Positions 12,751-25,710 of a DNA stretch of 64,000 bases are shown here, one piece after another (position 1 is the stretch's first letter; every line of letters begins with the position of its first letter). The position numbers and the translations under genes were made by a program. The stretch is from Myoxocephalus aenaeus. Lineage: Eukaryota; Chordata; Actinopteri; Perciformes; Cottidae. The notes under the pieces were generated by a model. The model did not search any database, was not told where the DNA came from, and worked only from the letters and a program-made list of their open reading frames with translations. The stretch covers positions 1,996,001 to 2,060,000 of the forward strand of contig JBAMJR010000011.1 in NCBI GenBank assembly GCA_038501785.1, written 5' to 3'.

Positions 12751-14971
12751 AGAGCTATGTCATTTCTTTTCTTTCTGGTGGGGAAAATGTCAGCATGCAT
12801 CAGTCTGTTTGGCTACTGGCACAAAATCCAGCCACACACCCACACACTAACACACGCCAGGGAGGTAAGGGAACCGCGAAGAAGGGAAGGCGAGAAGTGT
12901 CGCGTAAGGAGAGGGAGAAGAAAGGAGGAGGGAGGAGGAGGCCATCTGGTCCTCCGCGTTCACTTTCATATCAACTGACTGGAGAAAGGAGTGGATCGCC
13001 TCAGAGGCGAACAGGAGCCAGGAGTAGTAGGTCTTGATCTCGTTCTGAAGGTCTGAGGTTTCTTTTACCAGCTGCTCACATTCACTCCAATAATCTTAAA
13101 AAGAGCCTTGGGCGTAGCAATGTAAAGGTTTTCTGTCTCCATCCCATTTTTGTGTCTTGCTCAACCAATCCCCCCCTTTTCTTTCACTGAATTGATGTAC
13201 TCCCTCCTCCTCACATCTGCCTCATCTTCCTCAGCTAATTTATTCAGAGACACTATTTCTCTCAATGTCTTTTCATCCTCTTTGTTGCACTTCAGACTCC
13301 GTGGCGGTTACTGCTTTTCAACCTGTAATGTTCAGCCCATTCATCTCAAGGCCACGACCTTTTTGTACTGCACCTGATAATTCTTGTTCTGTAAAAGCCG
13401 GGAATAAAATCACAGAAAATGCAGCAGTCAGAATCAACTCTTAAGTGGTAGTATAGCAGTTTGAAATGTATGAATGAGTAATTATAGCATCTTTACTGGA
13501 CTAGTGCGTGTGTCAAAATTGGCTTAACAGTGTTGCAGTTTGGGTGTTTGAAAGCTACAAACTCTGACTTTAAATTGTCGCCCTCCATAAGCTCAATTAA
13601 TGTAATGTGAAATATTTATCATCTGATGAGAGTAAAGCAGCAGGCTGTAATGGTTTTCCATGGCCTATGGGAAACTCATAATGAACTATCAACCTGCAGT
13701 TCATGGAGAAACATAATTGAAGCTTTCCATGTGACAGGAGCAATATTGTTTTAATTTGTGCCCATAGGCTCTTAAATGTGCAGAACAAAACAAAATTACC
13801 ACTGACATTGTGAATGAGTGTCATTATTAACTTTTGGTTATTAGACTTTACTGGACTCCATGTGAAGCCTTATTAAAGCAAATAAGAAATCTACCTTATA
13901 ATGTACTGTATTTGATTACACATTGATTACAAGACCCTACAAAAGCCATTGTTGGATGTTTTGCACCATATTTTTACATCTTTTCAATAACATACAATAC
14001 ATCCATAAACAAGAAACACATCTATAAAAATATGCGATACACATTATAAAATAATCACAATAGTTAAACAAATTGAATAAAATAAATCACAGCATGATAA
14101 ACTACAGTTTACTGGTTTAATATATATATATAAAAGGACCAAGAGAACTAGCATTTACCAGTCAATTGGTGTACTAACAACCATCATCATCTGATCAGCT
14201 GGTGAAAATAATGTACATTTAGTTCTAGTTTCTCTCTCAAGGACCACTACTCTCCTCTGCAGATACTATGAGTCACAGAGAAGCAGAAGTGTGTGAATGC
14301 ATATAGACATTTAGTTTTTTGTCCTCAAATGTAAGACAACCACACATTTTAAATGCAATTTTGACAAAAACAAACATGTATCTAAGATTTTGGGCCAGTA
14401 CTCTCTGTCAGTCTCACTCCTCTAAGAGTCAGACTGACACACACGTGTACACACCTGAGTTCATCATTGCATATAAACACATGTACTCGTGAAGATTACA
14501 ACTATATACTGTAACTACTATAACTATACTAAATACTGTACTGTTAGTTTTTCACCACTGATTACTTGTATATTGTGTATGTAAGTCCACTCCAATGAAT
14601 GTCATACTGTGCTGTGAGTATGGTTTATTTTAGACAGTAGGAGACAGTGGAAGAGCCCAATCAGTCTAAAGAACTATAATTATCACGTCAGGGTCTCTCT
14701 GCTACCACAGTGCAGTGTGGGAGGGATACCACAGCTACAAGGTCTATTTCAGCCAGAGAGTATATGGATATGATTATGTGAACGTAGGATGTGCAATAGC
14801 CAGGTGGCTCCACAAATAGCATGTCTGCTTGTTTGGTGGTTTACATATTACCCTGGGTCGTCCAATGTTTTGGTGATACAGTTTATGGACTTTAATATCT
14901 GAGGACATGTTTCTACAGAGAACAACAATGTTTTCTTGAATCAAAAGATATGCTGCATGCTTCGTACTCAC

Positions 14972-15163
14972 CATACCCTGGGCGGCGATGAGTGCAGCCA
15001 GGGTGCTTCTCCCTGAGGTGCCGGGGGTACAGAGTGACAGACGGACCTCCTGTCCTCCCACCAGTGTCCGGTCCATCTCTATCAGCATAGCCTCCGCCTG
15101 CTCCGCTCTCTCATACTCCACCACACCGAAACCTCGGACTGGGCTGCCCTCATCCTGAGCCAG
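14972..15163 (-). CDS. raver1: raver1 exon 5 (residues 274-337)
   Basis: Encodes the rest of RRM3: LAQDEGSPV, RNP1-like RGFGVVEY at 283-290, a helix ERAEQAEAMLIEM, and the final strand EVRLSLCTPG. It then runs into the raver hallmark GRSTLAALIAAQGM. The exon is 64 codons, phase 0 at both ends. The acceptor is TGTTCCAG and the donor is GTGAGTACG. Translation past the donor soon loses all similarity, which supports the boundary. The GRSTLAALIAAQ linker is shared by raver1 and raver2. Confidence 0.95.
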
Positions 15164-16819
15164 CTGGAACAAAAAACAACAGCATTAAATTAGGGCCCGG
15201 AAGTGAGTTTTTAACGTCCAAAATCTCAGCACATAGTGAAGTAATTGGTTTTGACCCTCACACAATGTATTGTGGTCATTTTGTGCAAGAAAAAAATGAG
15301 ACTATTTGATTTAACCAATAAGATTATTAATGCTTCTGCAGCAGTGTTGATCCCTGAAAACTTTATTTAAACCTCCAGTTTTCTTTTCTTTACCTCTACG
15401 AGAACTGAGTTTTTTTTTAATTCGTTGTACTAAGCCGTTTCTCCTCTTCATAATTTTGTAAAACAGCTACTACTGTTATTATTATCAAAGTCCGCTCGCA
15501 GCAAAAACAAGTGGGCGGAATGAAACCTGCAACCGCTGCGGATAGATACAGCAATGGATCTGTTACTGTCAGCAGTCCAAAAACAAGAACTGTGCCAAAC
15601 ACAAAACACTACATGGACCACTGAAGCCACTGTTCGGAGAGAAATGGAGCTTCTGACACTAAAACCTACTATATACTGCCTATATCTCCTTTCAGACATC
15701 ACATGTTATCTGCAGGAATAAAAAAATTAAAACAGACATTATCGCCAAGAGTTGTTTGAATGTAGTGACTGTGTTCAAGAGAGGGTTTTCTCTTCAATAT
15801 GAAAGAAGACACTTACAATTCTTATAATCTAATACAAAATATGCATGCTGCTTAATATATTTGAGTTTTTCTCATAAAAGAATGTGCCTGGAAACATTAC
15901 TTTCATTTATTCTATCTTTTAAAAATCATCAGAGGAAGCAAATGAGCTTCCTGTAAACAGCCTTTTTCCCATTTCTGCATTAAATTCATGGCCCCAGAAT
16001 ACCAACACCATGTATCTGGAAAGTTAACTGGTACTATGGTATTTTACAACACAATCTACGCCAGAGCAGACTATCTATGCAGCCAAAGTTAACATGGTGA
16101 TGTAATGTGAGAAAGTTGTTAGCTCACTGCTGCTAATTCAGTCGTATTGTTGGGCGAACAAATGTACTTGTCAAATTCACGCAAATACGACAACAAGAAC
16201 TAACAGATCAGATTAAAAAGGTGCACACGTCCACTGTTAAGTGTGAGTGAATGACTGCCAGAGAACTGTGTGTTATGGTGGATCTAAAAGAGCTTGTCTC
16301 AGCTCAAAAAGGATAGATAAAAAAGGACATGATGTAAGAAATGCATCCTCTTCTTGCTCTTTCTGTAGTGCTCCAGGGCGTAACTGTTCACACACACCAA
16401 ACAATTCCAACTGTGTGTAAAAGCAACCAAAATGTGGACTGGTCTAATCCAAATAATACAAGCCTGATACCAAGTTGATGGCCATATCAAGTGAACATTA
16501 TGGAAAGCGGATTGAACAATGTTATCACATTTTCTTCAAGGTTAATGGTCAATAAAAGGGATCTCTCCTGACCAGACAGTACTGCTGACCAGTAGCAATA
16601 CTCCCAAAGATGAGAGACGTTTCTGTCAAGGATGTTCAGTCATTTCCAGTGTGTGAGGAGCAGCTAAATTATGCAGGCAGGCTAATAGCATAAAGCTAAT
16701 GGATGATATTAGATAATGACAATGGTTAAAAGCTAATGGCTTATGGTCAAAAAATACCCAGGGCCCGTTTGGAAGTCCCTTTCCTCACTGTATTTATTAA
16801 AGATAATGCTTTTTATTTA

Positions 16820-16875
16820 TTTATTTGACCTTTATTTAACCAGGTAAAATCAACCAATTCTCATTTACAATGATG
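16820..16875 (+). repeat. Short teleost interspersed repeat fragment
   Basis: Contains TTTGACCTTTATTTAACCAG followed by GTAAAATCAACCAATTCTC. The TTTATTTAACCAGGTAAA core recurs through many fish genomes as I recall. Only a fragment is present and the family is not identified. Confidence 0.5.
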
Positions 16876-19298
16876 ACCTGCTTCATAAGTATACCAGGAA
16901 TACAACTAATTACTATTGTCGTTATACTGTAGATTAATCTACTGATGATTTTGTTGATTAATTGTTTGGTCTTCAAAATATCAGAAAAAGGGCCAAGGTA
17001 ATCTGCAAATTGCATGTTTTGTTCAATCAAAACAGACTAAAATCCAAATATATTCTTCTTATTATCATAGAGGACCAAGTACCAGTGGATTTTTGAGATT
17101 TTTGTTTTATTTACAGCATTTACAAGAAAGCACACTCAAGTACTACGTTTCAGAATATAAGTGATTGCAATTAAACATAATAAAACTATCATATAATCAT
17201 ATTTCTATGCGGCAAAATCATTAGAAATGTTTATTGTAAAAAAAATGCACAGATTATCAATCACTGGGAGACAAATGTATTTGTACTTTCTTAGCATGAG
17301 CGCCATCAGCACTCAATCAAGTTGCCCACCACTTCCTCCCTGCCTCCACCCCTCCTCTCATTTGTCTGCTGTTCCCTCCGGTCTGAACAGAGGATGGATG
17401 GATGGAGAGAACAAGGGACGAAAATGGATGTATGTGTGGAGGAGTAGGTCGATAGGCTATTATCATCAGCATACATTAAGCAAACTGTATGGAAATGACC
17501 TGAACCACTTTACCACTCGAGAGATGGAAGAAGACGGTGAGAAAAATAGAGAAGAAAAGAGGAGTGAAGGAGAAAAACATCAGTGATTGATGAAGGGACT
17601 GACGAGTGAAGAGAGTGAGAGAAAGACAGGAGGGAAAACAAAGAAAAACAGACCGGAGTGGAAGTGGGTAAACTGCAAAACATACATTATATATTAAATT
17701 GGACTCAAATTGGATTGTGTGCGAATAGCGTTCAGGCTACCATCAACTATGTGTGTTGTGTGCATGCGCGAGTAATAATGTGAAGACTGAGTGAGTCTCT
17801 CTCAACTCCAAATTCGCAGATTGCACTCGCCCTATAGAAATTATTCAATTATTTAGATCTGCACAAACAATTGAGTAGGAATGTGTGGAGTGTATGTGAG
17901 CCGTGTATATGTCATTTGGTTCTTTGTGTTTATGTATATCTTAGAAAAATGAAAATAAATCAAGATTTGCTGTTTGACTTTGATGCACAAAGGGAACATG
18001 TTCAATTTATTGTAACCAGAAAGTAGCTTTGGTATTATCCACATAGTTTGACACATAAGTCAGCTGCAAAGACAAGTGGTGTGCACAGTGTCAGTCATGA
18101 CACCAAAAAAGGTCTGTGATACTGAAGAGCTCTCAATAAAAATGTGAGATTTTTTCTTCATCTTCCTCCAGCACAGTCTGGCATTTCAAAGCTTGCATAA
18201 AAACCTTGATAACATTTTAAATTGGAATTATTTCATATCGTGGACATCGTTTAATTCTTACTGTAATATCTGGTAAGGTGCTCTGCCTTGTCCTCAAGGT
18301 ATGATTTTTTTTTTTATTAAGTGTAATTAACTGCATTAATTTGGTGCTTCATCATGTAATATTATCTTTGACGTAAATCTAAAACAGATTGGGCCCAGAG
18401 GAAATTCCACTGTAATGACCCTCCATCAGCCCAATTAACAGCATGCAATTATTCACGTTTTGGCAAACAGGTAGTAGAGTTGGAATAACCAATTAAACTA
18501 ACCCACTGATCCATAAGGTCCCCGGTATGTTGTGTAAATCACAGATGTTTTTTTTGCCATGACGCATATAGCTAACATCTAAAGTGAGCAGTATTCATCT
18601 CTGTGTATAATAAGTATGTCATCATCATTATTTTGATATTGTTAAAAAGTTGTAACTAGGCCATCACTCTCCACAGTGCTGAATGTTAGTTTATGTATTG
18701 TACATGCCAAGTAACAAATGTAGCTTGTGTTTATGTAGCGTAGGTTAATTTCCAGCACACCAAAGAATAATGCTAAGGTATTTAGTTTGTAAAACTCTTG
18801 ACTTGTACTGAAACATTACTTGGCATCTCTGATTTTGATAATGTAATCAAACACTTCTGCTAAATGAGTCAAGTTGATGAAACTTGAATTATAGCATAAT
18901 TAACAGCAGTTGACAACCTCATGTTGTGCTTGTTCATTATAACAGCCTGCCAGAGAAAATCACAAGACATGTTTTTCCCAACTCTTTGATGTTTGTTTTG
19001 TGTTGTTGGAGGTCATGCAGACGTGAGGACTAAGGTTCAATATTCTTGATCATAATACATTTAGCAAGGGAGCAACACCTAAAATATGGCCAAACTTCTA
19101 AAATCATGAACTGTATTCAAATGGACACAGATGTTGCGTTGGCAGGTCTTACATTTAGATGCATGCCAGTAACTTCATTTGTCAGGGTCAACATTATGTA
19201 TTTTGAAGCATAATTTAATAGATGCATCTTATCTGACTTCAAGGATTCCCTTCGTCTAACTTCAGCAAGTATAATTGGTGCAATAGCAGAAATATAAA

Positions 19299-19301
<3 letters not shown>

Positions 19302-19376
<75 letters not shown>
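19302..19376. repeat. (TG)n microsatellite, about 75 bp
   Basis: Pure TG on the plus strand, mid-intron 4. Confidence 0.98.
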
Positions 19377-19380
<4 letters not shown>

Positions 19381-19610
19381 ATGTAGAAGAGAAACCCAAG
19401 ATGCTCAGCTAGTTATCAGTGTGTGTGACAGCTCTTGACCTCAAGTCGTGGTCCCCGGCTAAGAGATGCTGACTGAGGCACCGGCAGGGTTTGAGTGTGT
19501 GTCTGAAAGGTTGTAAACGGCCACATCAGCTGTCTGAACTGAGGAGATGAGGTCACGACAGCCCTGTCACCGCCTTCTGTGAAGAAAGGTACGTGACCCA
19601 TCACAGCGAG

Positions 19611-20331
19611 TGCGTTTACATGGACACGAATAACCCGTTTATGATCAGGTTTTTGGAGAATCCCGTTTATGTGTTTGCAGGTGTAAACCCCATCTCCCGT
19701 ATTTAGAAACTGGTATAAGCCCTTATGCTGTTTATGAGAAACCCGGGTATGCAGTTTGAGTAATCTGATAGAAATTGGGATACTGTTACATGTACACACC
19801 ATCTTTTAGAGTCTCTTAGAGCTTCAGCCAAGTGGCGTAACAGGAATACAAATAATGACAGGAGCAAAAGCGTCTCACTTCTGGAGCACCAAAAAAACAG
19901 AATGATATCTTGTATCTTCATCGACTGATCTCATCCTATGCAGTGACAGTGACAGATTAACGCCGCTGTGGAGGACACTGTTATATGAGGAGAGAGAGAG
20001 GGCAGCTGTTGCCGATCCAAAGAGGTTGCGATGAAAATGAGATGTTATCGGAAGCTTTTTGAGCGATCGGACAGGAAAAGAGATTAGTACTGAAGTTGTC
20101 AAGTGGTAGTAAATATACAAATATACAGTCTAGTGTTGAATATTTCCTCTCGCTCTCATCTCTGTTTGTTTCTGTAAACATCACAGCGCCTCTGCAAATA
20201 GAACACAGTAAACAATAACCAGGTAACTAGTATTTATCATGTATATTTTCTCCGTGCTCATGTAAACATCATATCCCAAATAAGAGCCTAACAGGGATAC
20301 TCCTCATGAATGGGTTATCCATGTCCACAGT
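19611..20331. mobile_element. Candidate non-autonomous DNA transposon with short inverted ends
   Basis: The left end reads ATGGACACGAATAACCC (about 19619-19635). The right end, on the other strand, reads GTGGACATGGATAACCC (14 of 17 matching). The spacing is about 720 bp. The left arm (GCGTTTACATGGACAC, then CCCGTTTATG) resembles a fish repeat I recall. No target-site duplication or transposase ORF was found, so the limits and class are uncertain. Confidence 0.4.
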
Positions 20332-23130
20332 AAGAGGCTAGTTTAACTGAACAGATCTTTATGAAGAGACCTGGAGAGATGTGTGTACATATATATGAAA
20401 GTGAGGTAGAGATTGAGTGGGTGAAATTGTGACTATTGTTTAAAAAAGATAATTTTGAAGTGGAAGTCTCCAGATAAAACAATCCAGAAATCATTAGACT
20501 TGGTGATGTCACATGAAACAATTCTACTAAATCAAAGTTAAAATTCACCAAACAACAAATGTTTGTGGACGGTTTTCATTATCTTTGTGTGCAGCAAAAT
20601 ACGTAATTAAACACGACACCTATCTGAGAGTTATTCTTTCTTTGAAGAAAACTTGGAAGAAAACACTGCAGGTTCCTCCAAAGGGGGGCAATAATGGTGT
20701 CAAGCAGCTTAAGATTGTACTTGGAAAGACTTTAATTAGCTGTGCGACAATGACTGCCAATGATTGTGAGCAACGTGTTTGTTTTTGTATTCAAAATTAG
20801 CATTTTCTGTTGCTTCTGAATAAAATGATGCAACTGCATTGTCAAAAAGTGGGGTAATTTATCTCTTTTTAATCGATCTTTATATAAATCCATCACAATT
20901 TATTATCCGTTTTGTCATAATCCTCCTGTAGTATTTAATAGGATACATCATTATCTTAGATTCCTCCCACATTCCTGTACACCTCATTTTGTTTCACTGG
21001 TTCCTGAAAAAAAAACATTGTGTTTTTTGTATTTACTTGACATCCGTGTAGCTCAGCTGCTGTGGTGCTTCTTGACTGGGCTCGTCAGTTAAAACCTGCT
21101 GCCGGTAACTGGACATTACTGCCATGGTGGCTGTTCTGCTTCCGTTTTTTTCTTTTATTTTTTTCTTGCATCGTCTTAAAAACAAAAAGCCTGTTTCTTT
21201 GTTTTTTTAATGACTGCTTCATAATATCAAATGGAATAATTATTAATGTTTGATGCATCACTGTATATACATTATCATGCATGTTGTGTATTGTTGGAAA
21301 GTGCTCGTCTGTGTAATATGTAAGCTGCTGCACTCGCTGTGGCGATGGTTCCAGTTGTTGCTAAAGAACATAATAGGAAAACAATAAAACCAATATACGA
21401 AGGGTGTCGTCTACTGTGGGAATGTCGTGGTACGAACACATGACATGGACAACTTTATATAGCCGGACACGAGTAATTGTCTGCGTTCAGTCTGTGAGGA
21501 TTGGATGGTGTTGTTTTCATGAACCCGTCTCCATCCATACTCCGTACCTTTAACATCCATCAAACAAGTCAAGCCATCTCCATCCTTTTACTGATATTGG
21601 CATATCAGTTGTCTCCTAGTCAGCCATCATTATTACATCTACAAAGCCATGACCTCTCTTCACCATTTCACCTCAGCCCTCTCCTCCCTCGCTCCATCTT
21701 CTCTCTAATAGGCCTGGCATTCTCAGCACTGTCCTCTCTCCTTCCCATCCCTCCTTACCGTCTCCATCCGGTTGTCCCTCTAATATGGTTGACATTCTTT
21801 CCCCCCTCCATCTCTCCTGGATGACTTAAACTAGAGTGCTGCCAGGAGGGTCCTCTACGTGGGTAGCAGAATTATAGCGCTCAGGGCCAAGGCCACAGGT
21901 TAAATGCACTCTGCACAGAGAAAAAGTGCCAAGATGGCTGAGATCTATGTGCACAGAGGAGGAAGAGGTTTTCTGGAAGAAAAACTGCAGCTGATGACAG
22001 TAAGCTATAATGTAATAATAGAAGAATAAATGATACGCGGCAAACAAAGGAGCAAATGTCATTTCATCCAAAAGTTTGTGTGTCATCAAATTGGGGATGT
22101 TGCGATTATACTGTCGGCACCATGAACACCGAGCTCTCTGGGATGCCCAAATATATCAATAAAACCTTTATGGTGAAAAATAGTAAAACAGACATTAAAA
22201 TCAAGAGTATCCCTGGTAGTATCAAACCAGACCAGCGTGGACATAGAATGCATCAAATGAATAGAAAACAGCAATTATGATTAAAATGGCTTTGCAGCAC
22301 TCCCACACAGTGTTAGTAAAATAATGCTGCGGCTACTCGTTTGAATGCTACCATGTATGTTTTCATATCCCTGTATACGTTGTTTTAGCATCTTGTTCAT
22401 TGGTGTACAAGGTTTCAGAAGCTTTGTGTTTTAAGTATTTCTAGTGCATACCCGCTGAAGTCGGTAACACACATTTGCAAGCACAAACTGTACTGTACAT
22501 ACAAACATGCTGAACCATAGGTCAAAGCCTGCTGGCTCTGCAACAGTGAAGCAACATGAGCTAAACACCCACAAAGCATCATGGGACCAGGATGATGGTG
22601 GGCGTATTGATTTCTATGTGGGAGTGGGGCAAAGGGGTGGAGCTAAAACTGGAAATGCAGCAGATGACAGATACCCTTTGAGTGATGTCTAAATAGGAAC
22701 GTGGGGGTGCTGTGGATGTAACGGGACAGGGTGCTGTATAACTCAGCTAAACTGAAACACAGCAGAGTGGGAGGAAGGGAGGGAGTTCAAGGGTGGGGCT
22801 AGTGTCACGATTCACCATGGAAACAGTTGCTTGGTGATACTGCGAGATTGGCCAATGGGTACCCTGAACCCTGAATTTGATATCAGCACATCTCACCTGG
22901 TGATGTTCGACTGATTAACGTGTGTGGAAGAAGGGAAGCCTTTCAAAGTGACATCAATATTATGAAGACTTTGATGGAGTTTGTGAGACATTATCAATGA
23001 ACGTATTTTAGAGCTTCTGCAACACTATGAGGCTCTAAGAAAAGGGAAAACAGAACATTTATCTTAAACTTTGGATCCACAGCACAGCCATGTTTAATGA
23101 GCCGTAACCTCTTGGATACATAATTGTCTA

Positions 23131-23131
<1 letters not shown>

Positions 23132-23165
<34 letters not shown>
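23132..23165. repeat. (CA)n microsatellite, 34 bp, next to the exon 4 donor
   Basis: CA on the plus strand, so (UG)n in the raver1 pre-mRNA, starting 11 nt after exon 4. Confidence 0.98.
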
Positions 23166-23167
<2 letters not shown>

Positions 23168-23176
23168 AATACACAC

Positions 23177-23341
23177 CTGGCAGAAGACAGGTTTGTAGGT
23201 TTCCGAGAAGAGCTGGGTCAGTTCTTCAGAGTCACAGAGGTCCAGCGGCAGCCGGTTTATACACAGACACTTGGAGTGCAGGTTCTCCTCTTGGCCCAGC
23301 TGGTTGACGTCCATCCACTGCACCATCAACGAGCGGTCTTC
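23177..23341 (-). CDS. raver1: raver1 exon 4 (residues 219-273)
   Basis: Encodes the last strand of RRM2 (EDRSLMVQWMDVNQL) and the first part of RRM3 (HSKCLCINRLP, then SEELTQLFSETYKPVFCQ). It is exactly 55 codons, phase 0 at both ends, so its loss would keep the frame but remove the RRM2/RRM3 junction. The acceptor is TTGTGCAG and the donor is GTGTGTATT. A (GT)n microsatellite in transcript sense starts 11 nt past the exon end, which may affect donor choice. The motif order matches raver1 and raver2, with WMDVN closer to raver2. Confidence 0.95.
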
Positions 23342-24265
23342 CTGCACAACCAACACACAGGATCCGATTTTTTAAGACCCTGAACTCGCTTTCCACTCCT
23401 ACACTGCACCATTAGAGTCCGCATTTATTGTGGGAAAATGTTCAATAATATAACTTTGCTTGTTATTATATATTCAGCCTCTTGGCTCGAGAGTGTTGAT
23501 TTTTTTAAAGCTCATCAGACCTGAAGCTGTACACTTCTACTTACAGTTTTGTTACACTGATTGAGCCAATCAGAAATGTGAAGTCAGACAATCTCTTGTA
23601 TAATTTAAAATAAATAAATAATTAGAGATCATTGTTGTGTTCAAACTGCAGTTTCATATTTTGTACTGAGGAGATAAATTGAAACCAAACTCATCTGACA
23701 GAACCAATATTTGTACTGATTATCTGTTCTCTTTGGCCAGTTTCTACAAGAAAAACACAAACGATGTTTACAAGTTTCAGCCAAGTTTTGTGGAAGTAAA
23801 CAACTCAATGTGAGGATGGGACCAATGACTAAAATGTGTCACTCCTCTTTCACTCACTTTGTCTAAATCAAATAAGGCCAGCTGATTGCAGTTTTGTTTG
23901 GGGCTAAATCAAATCTATATAAATCTGTAACCTTTGTGTTGGTCAGTAGTCTAATCAAGTATAATCAAATCCTTTGTTCCAATAGGTAGTAGGGAAAATG
24001 TGGGGTAATAATTTCATCAAATCAAGTAAAATCACATATACTGGAGTTAAATCAAGCCAATTGAAGTCAGTCCAATAAAGGTTTAGCCCTGGTTTGGCAA
24101 ACTGAAATACATCTTTTGTACTCATCCAAAAGGATTTAAAGCAACAGGAGCCCTTTGACAGATTTCTTTTCTCCAAACATCTTTCAGTCTTACAGATTAA
24201 AATGTAACAATTATATGAAATGATCAAACATGACAGGATAATTTTTAACAACTGTTCCAACATAC
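23342..24265 (-). other. raver1: raver1 intron 3 (924 bp)
   Basis: Phase 0, AT-rich intron with no repeat or gene that I recognise. Confidence 0.9.
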
Positions 24266-24573
24266 CAGGGGTCGGCCCAGCAGCTCAGACCGGGCCCGTG
24301 AAGCAGAATCCTTCTTCATGTATTCAACAAACCCGTATCCTTTGGAGTGGCCCGTCAGCTCGCTGTACACCAGGAAGGAGCGCTCAATATTCCCGTAGGC
24401 CCGTACCAGCTCCTCAAACTGCTGGGCGGTGAAGGTGTGGGGCAGGTTGGTGAGGCAGAGCAGGGAGTCGGTGGGCTGCAGCGTGACATTGATCAAGCGT
24501 CCCCGGACAGTGCTGTGGTGGAGGGAGCGGATGGCATCCTGAGCCTGGTCCCCGTTCAGCAAAGTCACAAAAG
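24266..24573 (-). CDS. raver1: raver1 exon 3 (residues 116-218)
   Basis: Completes RRM1 (AFVTLLNGDQAQDAIRSLHH and the VTLQPTD strand) and contains nearly all of RRM2. Visible in RRM2: SLLCLTNLP (RNP2), QQFEELVRAYGNIERSFLVY, and RNP1 KGYGFVEY at 193-200, followed by MKKDSASRARSELLGRPL. These are among the most conserved raver stretches. One local oddity is Ser181 in IERSF, where I recall Cys in the mammalian proteins. The acceptor is CCTCCAG and the donor is GTATGT. The exon is 308 nt, phase 1 to phase 0. Its GC-rich antisense strand is also open over this interval, but the sense-strand homology explains that. Confidence 0.95.
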
Positions 24574-24910
24574 CTGGAGGAGGGGACATTATGGAGACAG
24601 AGACGAGAGGAAAAGACAGACGAGGACAGACACAAAGAAAGAGACGGACAGACATGAGTGGACACGGACGCGTGAGAGGCGAGCAGACAGAGACAAACAC
24701 AGACATACATTCAGAGCAGACATTGAAAAACAAGCAGAAAGCAGTTTGTGGAGATGCAGGATGGAGACACCCACAGTCAAGAAAAACATGCAAAAAACAA
24801 CTCACATGAAAAGCAAAGAAAATAAATGGCAGGCCGAATGTGTGTGACAAGAAAATAGGGGATACAAGTTGGGGCACAAACAACCAAATTCACAGACGGA
24901 CAGTAATAAA

Positions 24911-24932
24911 GACAGACAGACAGACAGACAGA
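24911..24932. repeat. (GACA)n tract
   Basis: About five and a half units of the tetranucleotide on the plus strand. Confidence 0.9.
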
Positions 24933-25601
24933 TACACAGAGAGAAAGACAACACATTAGCTAGAAAGCCAATAGGGAGCCACTATGTAGGGGAATCCACT
25001 GTGACACACACACATACACACCTTATCTAATTTGAAAACTGATGTGTCAGAGAAACAATAATACTGATGAATACTACATTTAAACCCTACAGGTAATTAC
25101 ACTGCAGTACCTAAAGACAAATGTTAGCCTCTGTTCTATGCCAGTGATAATATTTCTGAATATCACTGGTCTAATATAGAATCTCTCTCTCTCTTCCCAT
25201 CACTGAGACCGAGTCTCATGTTTGTTTTCTCTTTCCCTTCCTTTCCTGAAAGTGAAAACGTTGGCTGTGTTTGAAAGAATATTCATTTTAGAAAAGTCTA
25301 CAATATTTCCTTACGTCTATTGAGATATTTATTCACAAGTTACTATCCAGTCAGTGAAGCCTTTTAACAGTAATACCCAGCTCAATGAATACAAAAATAA
25401 AAAACAAAACATGTAAAGGCCCATTGATAAAACCACAATCACATAAACGACTGTGTAATTAGGCTGAAAGGGAGGAACACAGTGAATGTAAAGAACATTA
25501 GAAGCCTATAACGCCTTAAACAGCCTTGCATGAAAAACAGCCACGGACGGATTCATGGGCTGTGAAATGAGGTGGTATGTGCAGTGTGTAGCTAAAAACC
25601 T

Positions 25602-25710
<109 letters not shown>

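Larger units (their letters stand above)
15164..23176 (-). other. raver1: raver1 intron 4 (8,013 bp)
   Basis: Phase 0 intron. Contents: a short teleost repeat fragment at 16820-16875, a TAAT-rich stretch at 18300-18540, (TG)n at 19302-19376, a candidate inverted-repeat DNA element at about 19611-20331, and (CA)n at the exon 4 end. Pyrimidine-rich sequence lies at 21590-21810. No gene was recognised. Confidence 0.88.

Noticed and set aside
24347..24847. A 166-codon plus-strand ORF
   Set aside because: Antisense of raver1 exon 3 and the adjoining intron. The sense strand carries clear RRM homology.
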